Notes under the pieces: generated by a model | Told to the model about the DNA's origin: nothing | The model's input: only the letters and a program-made list of their open reading frames with translations | The model's database searches: none | Assembly (NCBI GenBank): GCA_023639215.1 | Contig: CP097899.1 | Span: 193,501 to 257,500, forward strand | DNA length: 64,000 nt | From: Candidatus Pristimantibacillus lignocellulolyticus | GTDB taxonomy: Bacteria > Bacillota > Bacilli > Paenibacillales > Paenibacillaceae | Reading direction: 5' to 3' | Program-made: the position numbers and the translations under genes | Shown: positions 48,787 through 56,642 of the stretch, one piece after another | How positions within the stretch are numbered: position 1 is the stretch's first letter | Layout: each line of letters starts with the position of its first letter

Positions 48787-48965
48787 CGCGTGATACCTCC
48801 TGATCTGTTCTTCAATCCACTAACGTATCATACACGATACAACTAATGTGGGTCTACAGAAACAGTGTTGACCTAATGCGGAACTTTATGCCCCAGTGCA
48901 ACAAGTTATGATGAATCCAACATTGTGAGTCCCACTAAAAACCTCAACATCTATATAAATAAGCA

Positions 48966-49020
48966 TAAAAAAAGCCTCTGACAACCTAGATATAGAATAA
49001 CTAGGTCATTAGAGGCTTAT
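48966..49020 (-). terminator. Intrinsic terminator of the ABC-F gene
   Basis: AAGCCTCT pairs with AGAGGCTT, with an inner CCTAG/CTAGG stem. T-run on the minus strand. Confidence 0.8.
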
Positions 49021-49026
49021 TTATTA

Positions 49027-50652
49027 TTAAAGAGTACCACCGTACATTTTTTCACGAAGTTCTTTAACCTCAGCATTTTCAAGATACTCATCGTAAGACA
49101 TTAAACGATCGATTACACCGTTAGGGGTAAATTCGATAATACGATTCGCTACCGTTTGAACGAACTGATGGTCATGTGATGTAAATAGAATTGTACAATC
49201 CGTATCCATCAAACCATTATTTAAAGCTGTGATGGATTCAAGGTCTAAATGGTTCGTTGGCTCATCCATAATGAATACGTTAGCACCTTCAAGCATCATT
49301 TTAGAAAGCATACAACGAACTTTTTCTCCCCCTGAAAGCACACTTGCTTTCTTCATAGCTTCATCGCCGGAGAATAACATACGACCTAAGAAACCACGAA
49401 GGAATGTTTCGTCTGGATCTTTGGAATACTGACGTAACCACTCAACTAGGTTCATATCAACATTATCGAAGTATTCGGAGTTATCTTTCGGGAAGTAGCT
49501 ACGAGTTGTCGTAACTCCCCAAGAGAATGTACCAGCATCTGGCTCGCGCTCACCAGAAATCGTTTGGAAAAATGCTGTTTTCGGAAGGCCGTTAGGACCT
49601 ACGAAAGCAATTTTATCGCCTTTGTTAATAGCGATCGTCAAGTTATCAATAACTTGTTCACCATCAGCTGAGATCGTAAGACCTTCAGTCATTAACAAAT
49701 GCTTCCCAGCTTCACGTTCACCTTTGAATTGGATAAACGGATATTTACGATTGGAAGGACGAATATCATCAAGTGTAATCTTTTCAAGCGCCTTTTTACG
49801 AGACGTTGCTTGTTTAGATTTCGACTTATTCGCACTGAAACGTAAAACAAACGCTTGAAGCTCTTTAATCTTATCTTCTTTTTTCTTATTCTCGTTACGC
49901 ATAAGAGCAAGAGCCAATTGACTAGACTCATACCAGAAATCATAGTTACCAACATACATTTGAATTTTACCAAAGTCGATATCAGCAATATGCGAACACA
50001 CTTCATTCAGGAAGTGACGGTCATGGCTGACTACAATTACAGTTCCTTCATAGTCTCCTAGGAAGTTTTCTAACCAACGAATAGATTCAATGTCAAGGTG
50101 GTTGGTAGGCTCATCCAGCAACAGAATATTAGGTGAACCAAATAGTGCTTGTGCAAGCAATACGCGAACTTTTTCACTACCATCAAGTTCAGCCATTTGC
50201 TTGTAGTGACTATCTGGACCAATACCTAGACCATTCAACATTTCAGCAGCTTCAGATTCAGCTTCCCAGCCGTTCATATCAGCAAATTCTGCTTCTAATT
50301 CTCCAGCACGCATGCCATCTTCATCAGTAAAATCAGCCTTAGCATACAATGTATCTTTTTCTTTCATTACATCGTAAAGCTTTTTATGACCCATAATAAC
50401 TGTTTCAAGCACTTGGAATTCATCATATGCATAATGGTTCTGACTCAATACTGCAAGGCGTTCACCTGGTGTAATGTGAACATCACCTGATGTCTGTTCT
50501 ACTTCACCAGAAAGTATTTTAAGGAAAGTTGATTTACCTGCACCGTTAGCGCCGATAAGACCATAACAGTTACCAGGAGTGAATTTAATACTAACATCTT
50601 CAAAGAGCGCACGCTTACCAAATCGTAGCGTGATGCCACTTGTACTAATCAT
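49027..50652 (-). CDS. ABC-F family ATPase (YkpA/YbiT type)
   Basis: A 541-residue protein with two ABC domains and no membrane part; ABC-F proteins act on the ribosome. NBD1: Walker A GANGAGKST, Walker B NILLLDEPTNHLD. The inter-domain linker is rich in Lys/Ser (about residues 245-300, SANKSKSKQATSRKKALEKI). NBD2: signature VLSGGEKVR, Walker B VFIMDEPTNHLD. The NBD1 signature is LDGSEKV, and the NBD2 Walker A is GPNGLPKT, both degenerate; comparable changes occur in Bacillus YkpA (GRNGLANT-like, from memory), so they are probably a subgroup trait. The ribosome site is weak (AAGGA, 12 nt). Confidence 0.92.
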   Translation of the reverse strand: MISTSGITLRFGKRALFEDVSIKFTPGNCYGLIGANGAGKSTFLKILSGEVEQTSGDVHITPGERLAVLSQNHYAYDEFQVLETVIMGHKKLYDVMKEKDTLYAKADFTDEDGMRAGELEAEFADMNGWEAESEAAEMLNGLGIGPDSHYKQMAELDGSEKVRVLLAQALFGSPNILLLDEPTNHLDIESIRWLENFLGDYEGTVIVVSHDRHFLNEVCSHIADIDFGKIQMYVGNYDFWYESSQLALALMRNENKKKEDKIKELQAFVLRFSANKSKSKQATSRKKALEKITLDDIRPSNRKYPFIQFKGEREAGKHLLMTEGLTISADGEQVIDNLTIAINKGDKIAFVGPNGLPKTAFFQTISGEREPDAGTFSWGVTTTRSYFPKDNSEYFDNVDMNLVEWLRQYSKDPDETFLRGFLGRMLFSGDEAMKKASVLSGGEKVRCMLSKMMLEGANVFIMDEPTNHLDLESITALNNGLMDTDCTILFTSHDHQFVQTVANRIIEFTPNGVIDRLMSYDEYLENAEVKELREKMYGGTL

Positions 50653-50840
50653 TACGTAATCCCGTCCTTCATTATCATTCTCGTTATCTCAGACTATTAT
50701 AGCATAGTCTCAACTGTAAAAACGCCGTTTTCCATGAATTTTCTTATTCATTGTTCATAATTTACGGAAATCGCTTTATTAATACGTCTATATTTTGATA
50801 TTGTATAAATAACTGATACTCTTAAAGTGGAGATGCGGGT

Positions 50841-51006
50841 GTCGCTACAATAACCAATTGCTGTTCCAATCGGAGTCCGCTCCGAAAACTAATTGCTGTT
50901 CCAATCGCAAGTTGTCCTCGGATTTATTGGAATTAGCAATAGTGGTATAAATCCGAGGACAAAAACGACCGCTATCGCTTTTCCACTAGCAATTAGTTTT
51001 CTCCGC
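50841..51006 (+). repeat. Structured intergenic element, family 1, copy C
   Basis: Two direct repeats (50841-50874, 50875-50909) end in CTGTTCCAATCG. A perfect 14-bp hairpin follows (50914-50927 with 50947-50960; 19-nt loop beginning TGGAA and ending GGT). Then comes GACCGCTATCGCTTTTCCAC, then AGCAATTAGTTTTC (50988-51001), the exact complement of GAAAACTAATTGCT (50884-50897) in the second repeat. The rest of the 50653-51100 gap contains only the leader hairpin at 51041. Confidence 0.85.
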
Positions 51007-51040
51007 TTCAGTATATATGAGTAAGTTTTAAAATAATTTA

Positions 51041-51084
51041 ACTTTTCATTCTGGTGAAGTTACACTCGGAAGTTAATGAAAAGT
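51041..51084 (+). repeat. Leader hairpin, family 3, before cvfC
   Basis: ACTTTTCATT (51041-51050) pairs with AATGAAAAGT (51075-51084) over a 24-nt loop. Three bases later comes the AGGAGG ribosome site of the CvfC-like gene. The loop shares only GAAGT-type pieces with the sprT and kapB copies, but stem length, loop length and position are the same. Confidence 0.7.
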
Positions 51085-51100
51085 TTTAGGAGGAATAATT

Positions 51101-52243
51101 ATGAAGTTGTTGTCCATTGAACCTACACCTAGTCCGAATTCTATGAAGTTGAACTTGGATGAATCACTACCTAGAGGTCGCAGACTTACTTATTCGACCA
51201 AAGAAGCAAATGAACTGTCTGAACCATATCGTAGTCTTCTAATGATTAAAGGAGTAAGAAGCTTATTTCATACAGTTGACTTTATTGCACTTGATCGCAA
51301 ACCTGGAGCTGATTGGGCCGCTATCCTTGCTGAAGCTAGAAATATTCTACAAGCTGAGCAAGATCTAGGTGCAGCCATCGCTCAAGGTTCAACAGGTTTT
51401 GGAGAAGCACAAGTGCTTGTACAAATGTTCCGTGGGATCCCTATTCAAGTACGAGTTCGTACTGTCGATGGAGAAGTTCGTTCTGCTGTACCACAAAAAT
51501 TCATGGATGCTGTTACGGAAGCTGCTGGATCGTCAATGATTCGTGAGCGGAAACTTGAAGAATTTGGTGTTCGTTATGGTGCACCTGAAGATATCGCTAC
51601 TGAAATTGTTCAGGAACTTGAAGCTAGCTACACAAGTGAACGACTTCAAAGCCTTATAGAAGCTTCTCTTGCTATTGGTAGTGGCGATGACACTCCAATA
51701 GAGGTTGTAAGACCTTTACCACTCACTGGAGTAGAAGTATTAGAACAGTTACTTGAAGAAGAGTGGCAAGTACGCTATGCCGCCTTTGAACGTTATGTAA
51801 TAGATGAAGATGCAGTCGAAGTGTTACAAAAAGCATTAGCAGATAGTAATGCTTCGATAAGAAGACATGCTGTTATATTACTTGGTGATCTAAAAACAGA
51901 AGAAGCGATGTCCTTGTTATACAAAGCACTGGCTGACAGTTCTCCATCTGTTCGTAGAACTGCTGGAGATACATTGTCTGACCTAGGTGATGTTGGTGCG
52001 ATAGAGCCGATGATCGTCGCTTTAGCTGACAAAAACAAACTTGTTCGTTGGCGCGCAGCCCGCTTCTTATACGAAGTTGGAGATGAACGAGCATTGGATG
52101 CATTACAAGTAGCGGCCAATGATCCAGAATTTGAAATTCAATTGCAAGCTAAGATCGCAATTGAACGTATAGAGCGCGGAGAAGAAGCAGCTGGATCAGT
52201 ATGGCAGCAAATGACTGCTGCAAGACAAAAAGAACAACAGTAA
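51101..52243 (+). CDS. CvfC/YpgR-like protein: Nfu N-terminal domain plus HEAT repeats
   Basis: A 380-residue cytosolic protein. The first 90 residues are a scaffold-protein Nfu/NifU N-terminal-like domain (LLSIEPTPSPNSMKLNLDES, IKGVRSLFHTVDFIALDR). After a middle region, residues 210-370 contain HEAT/PBS-type helical repeats (ASIRRHAVILLGDLKTEEAM, PSVRRTAGDTLSDLGDVGAI, KLVRWRAARFLYEVGDERAL). This layout is that of conserved virulence factor C of Staphylococcus and YpgR of Bacillus; the molecular role is unsettled. AGGAGG precedes the ATG and is abutted by a palindromic leader. Confidence 0.9.
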   Translation: MKLLSIEPTPSPNSMKLNLDESLPRGRRLTYSTKEANELSEPYRSLLMIKGVRSLFHTVDFIALDRKPGADWAAILAEARNILQAEQDLGAAIAQGSTGFGEAQVLVQMFRGIPIQVRVRTVDGEVRSAVPQKFMDAVTEAAGSSMIRERKLEEFGVRYGAPEDIATEIVQELEASYTSERLQSLIEASLAIGSGDDTPIEVVRPLPLTGVEVLEQLLEEEWQVRYAAFERYVIDEDAVEVLQKALADSNASIRRHAVILLGDLKTEEAMSLLYKALADSSPSVRRTAGDTLSDLGDVGAIEPMIVALADKNKLVRWRAARFLYEVGDERALDALQVAANDPEFEIQLQAKIAIERIERGEEAAGSVWQQMTAARQKEQQ

Positions 52244-52271
52244 AAACTATAAGGATTTTGCCCATATATAT

Positions 52272-52312
52272 ATAAAGATCGACTACGTATAAATCGTTAG
52301 TCGATCTTTTTC
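52272..52312. terminator. Terminator between cvfC and the transglutaminase-like gene
   Basis: AAAGATCGACTA pairs with TAGTCGATCTTT across a 12-nt loop; followed by TTTT. Convergent genes on both sides. Confidence 0.85.
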
Positions 52313-52372
52313 GTTAACTTTAACTGATATCGTTTGAGGCGAATTACAGATTCACATACTATCGTCGATCAA

Positions 52373-53599
52373 TTATTTATATTCAATCGTAATAGTGACA
52401 AGTAAATCTCCAACTTTGTTCCATTCTTGATAACTTATCCGGTAAGAAAGACTCTTGTTCAATGATTTAAAAGCTTTATTGGTGTCATCGACCAATTGAT
52501 CTCCACCCGTATAGCGAAATTGTAACTCCGTCTCATTTTTCCCTACAGCATTCTTGACCATAGCTTTCAGCTGATCATAGCTCTCTATCGTATTACTTGA
52601 ATCTTCCATGTGGTATCCTAATTGCTCTCTTGATTGTTGAATTGCAGTATAAGCTTCCGAAGAAGGATCCGCTTTAGCAAGTTGCTCATTCAGTAATTGT
52701 TGGTAGCTCATCGTCGCGATTGGATAATTAGCTTCCCATACATGGTCTTGTGCTAACTGTGTATCACTAACCAAAAAATATTTATAGGATACTTCATCTG
52801 CTGCTTGACCAATTGGATCATCCCATGTGAGATCAATTTGATACCATTGCCCATCGATTTTCACTAAGTTCCAAGCATGCTCTCCAGTATTAACACTACC
52901 TTCAACAATTCTAACGTCAAAACCAGCCTCACTAAAGAAACGATAACCTAATAAAGCATAACCTTGGCATACTGTTGTACCCTCAGTAATCGCTTCATAC
53001 GCAGTATACTTCGTTAAACTCTGATCGTATTGGACATGTGTCACAATCCAATCATGGATTAATTTTACTTGCTCAAATTCAGAATGTTGATCTAACTCTA
53101 GTACATCAATAACCTGTTTTACATAACTAGTAACTTCCGCACTCATCTCATGACTTTCTCTGTAATCTACCCTTATGGTTACCTCGGATCGTGCCAAGCC
53201 ACTACTCATAGTATAACCGTATGATGCCATCGTATATTTGACGTAATCATCTACATCCATAGCTTGCTGAAGCCAACTAGCAAATTGATTCTGAATGTCA
53301 TCACCATTACCTCGAATGGTAATAGCAATTTCCGTACGACCTTTTGCAAGTTCATTCGCTATATATTGCACGATTCTTTCATTATCATCAGATGAGAGTT
53401 TCTCTTGACCTTCGCTACTAGAAGATGAAGATGTATCTACTTTAAGACCATCCTTAATAAGTAATGCTGTGTCATCGACTGTCGCTTGGATCGTAGTTGT
53501 AACTTGCTGTTTCCAGTCTTTATCGGCATTTTGCTCAAACCATTGGTAGCAGCCAATCGCAATTGCGATAATTACGACTACTCCGAATAGTTTTCTCAT
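52373..53599 (-). CDS. Membrane-anchored transglutaminase-like protein
   Basis: A 408-residue protein with an N-terminal signal anchor (LFGVVVIIAIAIGCYQWF, about residues 4-21), a Ser/Glu-rich spacer, and a central transglutaminase-like cysteine protease fold. The catalytic triad is visible as Cys in TVCQGYALLGYRFF, His in GEHAWNLVKI and Asp in IDLTWDDP (about residues 203-255). Such extracellular domains act as cysteine peptidases or wall-related enzymes. GGAGGGAG lies 6 nt before the ATG at 53599, so the longer frame is rejected. Neighbour of eda and mutY on the same strand with a 136-bp gap. Confidence 0.9.
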   Translation of the reverse strand: MRKLFGVVVIIAIAIGCYQWFEQNADKDWKQQVTTTIQATVDDTALLIKDGLKVDTSSSSSSEGQEKLSSDDNERIVQYIANELAKGRTEIAITIRGNGDDIQNQFASWLQQAMDVDDYVKYTMASYGYTMSSGLARSEVTIRVDYRESHEMSAEVTSYVKQVIDVLELDQHSEFEQVKLIHDWIVTHVQYDQSLTKYTAYEAITEGTTVCQGYALLGYRFFSEAGFDVRIVEGSVNTGEHAWNLVKIDGQWYQIDLTWDDPIGQAADEVSYKYFLVSDTQLAQDHVWEANYPIATMSYQQLLNEQLAKADPSSEAYTAIQQSREQLGYHMEDSSNTIESYDQLKAMVKNAVGKNETELQFRYTGGDQLVDDTNKAFKSLNKSLSYRISYQEWNKVGDLLVTITIEYK

Positions 53600-53735
53600 A
53601 AGCATCTCCCTCCTCAATCTTGAGTTGAATACTCGCTGTATGAGCACGATCAACAATACTCTCTTGATCCTATGACTTAATAATATGCTATGCTAAAGTT
53701 GGTAGCATGAACACTTTGCTTACAATATCTTGAAG

Positions 53736-54371
53736 TTATAATGTGGCAGCAAGCGAAGAAAAGGATTTTACCTGCTTCGTAATATCATCAAACTTACCCA
53801 ATTTAGCATTTTCCAAATTAACTAGTTTCGTTCCCATGCCAACGGCATTAGCACCTGCTTCAAAGTATTGCCTAAAATTATTGTAATTAACACCACCAGT
53901 AGCAATAATAGGCACATCATTAATTGGGCCACGAATCTCGCTTAGATAATTCAAACCTAGCGAAGCCATCGGAAATAATTTAATTGCTTCCACGCCTGCC
54001 TTCATTGCTTGAATAATCTCAGTTGGTGTCATTACCCCTGGCCAAATCGGTATATTGTGCTGCTGTGCATATTGAACAACTTCAAGATCTAGATTAGGTG
54101 AAATAAGAAATTGAGCACCAGCAGCAACGGCTCGCTTCGCATGATCAACATCAATAACAGTTCCTGCACCAACATAGGCAACACCATCAAACATTGTACG
54201 CCATTGATGAATCATTTGTGTCGCACCTTCTGTATTCATCGTAATCTCCATAAATTTAACGCCACCATCGACAATTGCCTGACCTGTAGACATTGCATAG
54301 GAATCTTCGATACCTCTTAATATTGCAATTATTTTATGATCTAATAGTTCGTTAAGCAATTCTGATCTCAT
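53736..54371 (-). CDS. eda: KDPG/KHG aldolase
   Basis: A 211-residue class I aldolase that splits 2-keto-3-deoxy-6-phosphogluconate (and 4-hydroxy-2-oxoglutarate). Family blocks are IIAILRG, KFMEITMNT (catalytic Glu), VGAGTVID, FLISPNLD, WPGVMTPTEI and AIKLFPMASLG with the Schiff-base Lys, then IIATGGV. The barrel length is right. The frame opens at GTG 54383, which lies within AAAGGTG; ATG 54371, 4 bp after the mutY stop, is preferred. No other Entner-Doudoroff or uronate genes are adjacent, so coupling to mutY looks accidental. Confidence 0.92.
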   Translation of the reverse strand: MRSELLNELLDHKIIAILRGIEDSYAMSTGQAIVDGGVKFMEITMNTEGATQMIHQWRTMFDGVAYVGAGTVIDVDHAKRAVAAGAQFLISPNLDLEVVQYAQQHNIPIWPGVMTPTEIIQAMKAGVEAIKLFPMASLGLNYLSEIRGPINDVPIIATGGVNYNNFRQYFEAGANAVGMGTKLVNLENAKLGKFDDITKQVKSFSSLAATL

Positions 54372-54375
54372 ATTA

Positions 54376-55635
54376 TCATTCACCTTTCTGTACCCAATAT
54401 TGCTGAATGACTTTCAAAAATAAATTGGGAAACGGAAGAGTTTTCATATCTGCTTCACTAATAAATCGATATTCACGCTCTAAAACCGCGTTGCTCGTGT
54501 ACTGTTCACTTTGTTCTGCTACCTGATGTTCAGGATTCCACTGTGCTGAATTGATCTGATCTGAATGCATCTGTGCTGCTTCTGAATTCCCCTCTATCTG
54601 TGATACTAAAGAACTCTCATCCATATCTGCCTTGTAGAAACGCATCTTCCAACGAATATGACTAAAAATATGCTCTTCGTCACTGTACCATTCATATGGT
54701 CGTACAAGCAGCTTCTGGTCCGTATAAATTGCTGACGAGATAGCTTCACCTAGTACAGGCTGTTCTTTCGGTTCGGATATAAATAATGGCGAGGCACTAC
54801 TCTCATCAATAAGTACATGTGGTAATTCCCACATCCCAGCAAGTAATCCTTCAGCAGGACGTTGACGAATAAGAATCTTGCCCTCATTCTCTCCAGTTCC
54901 TTCAACTATTGCAGCAACTCTATGCTCAACTCTAGCTTTTTTAGCTTTTGTCTTAATCGGTATTTCTAGTTCTCTACCTTGTATTCTTGCTTCGCAATGC
55001 TCCATAACTGGACAAATTAGACAACTAGGCGATTTTGGGGAACAGATTAGAGCTCCAAGCTCCATTAGTGCTTGATTGAAATAACGTGCTTTGCCCTCTG
55101 GAATCATCGTTACAACTAATTTTTCTATATTAGTTCTTGTAGATGCTTTTGCAATATCATCTTCAAGCAAGAAAAATCGTGATAAGACACGCATAACATT
55201 GCCATCTACTGCAGGTATAGGTTCATTGTAAGCTATACTCATTATAGCGCCACAAGTGTAAGGCCCTACACCTTTCAACTTAGCTACTTCCTCCACATTT
55301 GTTGGCACTTGACCATTATATTGTTCCATGACCATACGTGCCCCCGCTTGTAAATTTCGAGCGCGAGAATAGTATCCTAATCCTTCCCAGCATTTTAACA
55401 CTTCATCTTCCGGTGCCTCTGCTAACGCTCGGACAGTAGGAAACTTCTCCATAAATGTATTATAATAAGGGATTACTGTATCTACTCTAGTCTGTTGTAA
55501 CATAATCTCTGATACCCAAATGCGATACGGATCATGATTTTTCCGCCAAGGTAAATCGCGCTGTATATGAAAATACCACTCTAGTAAGTCTATTCCGTAT
55601 TTTTCTTTTTTCTGTTCAACAGTTAATATTGTCAT
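54376..55635 (-). CDS. mutY: A/G-specific adenine DNA glycosylase
   Basis: A 419-residue repair enzyme that removes adenine paired with 8-oxoguanine. The glycosylase domain is clear: LPWRKNHDPYRIWVSEIMLQ, the helix-hairpin-helix KLKGVGPYTCGAIMS, the catalytic Asp in IPAVDGNVMRVLSR, and the 4Fe-4S ligands C-x6-C-x2-C-x5-C in ICSPKSPSCLICPVMEHC. The C-terminal NUDIX-like 8-oxoG recognition domain (GKILIRQRPAEGLLAGMWELP) holds a 40-residue Gln/Ser/Glu-rich insertion near residue 360 not usual in the family. GGAAGG precedes the ATG at 55635. Upstream gene of the eda unit. Confidence 0.95.
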   Translation of the reverse strand: MTILTVEQKKEKYGIDLLEWYFHIQRDLPWRKNHDPYRIWVSEIMLQQTRVDTVIPYYNTFMEKFPTVRALAEAPEDEVLKCWEGLGYYSRARNLQAGARMVMEQYNGQVPTNVEEVAKLKGVGPYTCGAIMSIAYNEPIPAVDGNVMRVLSRFFLLEDDIAKASTRTNIEKLVVTMIPEGKARYFNQALMELGALICSPKSPSCLICPVMEHCEARIQGRELEIPIKTKAKKARVEHRVAAIVEGTGENEGKILIRQRPAEGLLAGMWELPHVLIDESSASPLFISEPKEQPVLGEAISSAIYTDQKLLVRPYEWYSDEEHIFSHIRWKMRFYKADMDESSLVSQIEGNSEAAQMHSDQINSAQWNPEHQVAEQSEQYTSNAVLEREYRFISEADMKTLPFPNLFLKVIQQYWVQKGE

Positions 55636-55798
55636 GTAATGTACTACCTTCCCTTGTCTTATTGCACTAGTATTCAACTATAATCTATATAAGGTAGCTC
55701 AAAAAGCAGACTTTCATTTTATTTATTATATCATTTCTAGTAAAGCTATGCTTCCCAGGTACTTCTAAGAGGACATGAAAAATTTAAGGAGGTTAGTA

Positions 55799-56182
55799 AT
55801 GAAACCAGCAATTACTATTATTTCTGTAGTTTGTGCCATAATTGGCATTAGTTATTTTCTAACTGCATGTGGAGGGTCACAATCTTCAAATCCGAGTTCT
55901 ACTCCTTCAAATGGGGAGCAACAAACTTCCGATCCTATTTCACTTTCATCTGCTTCAAGTGATGTACAATCGATTTATAAAGCTCGATGTATTAACTGTC
56001 ATGCTACTGATCTTTCTGGAAAAATGGGAGAGCGAACTAATTTACAACATATCTATGTATCAAGTAGCAATGAAGATATTGTTGCAACGATTACGAATGG
56101 TGGAAGTATCATGCCAGCGTTTAAAGATGTTCTATCTGAACAAGAAATCAATTCATTAGCAACTTGGTTATCTAATCAATAA
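55799..56182 (+). CDS. Lipoprotein cytochrome c (CccB-like)
   Basis: A 127-residue membrane-anchored cytochrome. The lipobox FLTAC places the lipid-carrying Cys near residue 24. A Ser/Gln-rich spacer of about 35 residues follows, then a class I cytochrome c domain with heme motif CINCH (about residues 67-71) and axial Met in SIMPAFKDVLS. Electron carrier on the outer face, similar to Bacillus cytochrome c551, probably feeding a terminal oxidase. AAGGAGG lies 6 nt before the ATG at 55799. Convergent with acpS across a shared terminator. Confidence 0.92.
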   Translation: MKPAITIISVVCAIIGISYFLTACGGSQSSNPSSTPSNGEQQTSDPISLSSASSDVQSIYKARCINCHATDLSGKMGERTNLQHIYVSSSNEDIVATITNGGSIMPAFKDVLSEQEINSLATWLSNQ

Positions 56183-56195
56183 CGTCTTAACAATT

Positions 56196-56242
56196 TGTAA
56201 GGGGTACACTAGAAGATCGTCTTCTAATGTACCCCTTATATA
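56196..56242. terminator. Bidirectional terminator between cytochrome c and acpS
   Basis: AAGGGGTAC and GTACCCCTT flank an inner TAGAAGA/TCTTCTA hairpin. Confidence 0.8.
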
Positions 56243-56641
56243 TTACAGTCTATGTTCAACAACGACAAACGCTGAAGCAAGTTCTCGCTCATGTGTTATG
56301 GATACATGAATTTCTAGATTCATGTTTAAGTAGCCTAACGCTTCAATTGCTGTTGATGAAACTGTGCAAGTTGGCTTTCCATTACTACTACGCATCACTT
56401 GAATATCATGGAATGATAGCTTGGATCCAATTCCACAGCCAAAAGCTTTACTTACTGCTTCTTTCACAGCAAAACGACCTGCAACATATTCAACTTTACG
56501 TAACTCACCTACTGTATTACCTAGCTCCTCGAATTCAAGTTCGGTAAAAATACGACGTAAAAACTTCTCACTGAGCTCTCCTGTTAGTATCTTTCTTAAA
56601 CGCGAAAGTTCCGTCATATCATGACCTATGCCAATTATCAT
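56243..56641 (-). CDS. acpS: Holo-[acyl-carrier-protein] synthase
   Basis: A 132-residue enzyme that transfers 4'-phosphopantetheine from CoA to acyl carrier protein. Signatures: GIGHDMTELSRLRKIL (Asp8 binds Mg), RRIFTELE, AGRFAVKEAVSKAFGCGIG and VSITHERELASAFVVVE. Length typical. The frame includes an earlier ATG at 56656 adjacent to AGAAGG, but the ATG at 56641, 9 nt after GGAG, is preferred. It begins 1 nt after the stop of the GGDEF/EAL gene, so the genes are co-transcribed. Confidence 0.95.
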   Translation of the reverse strand: MIIGIGHDMTELSRLRKILTGELSEKFLRRIFTELEFEELGNTVGELRKVEYVAGRFAVKEAVSKAFGCGIGSKLSFHDIQVMRSSNGKPTCTVSSTAIEALGYLNMNLEIHVSITHERELASAFVVVEHRL

Positions 56642-56642
56642 T

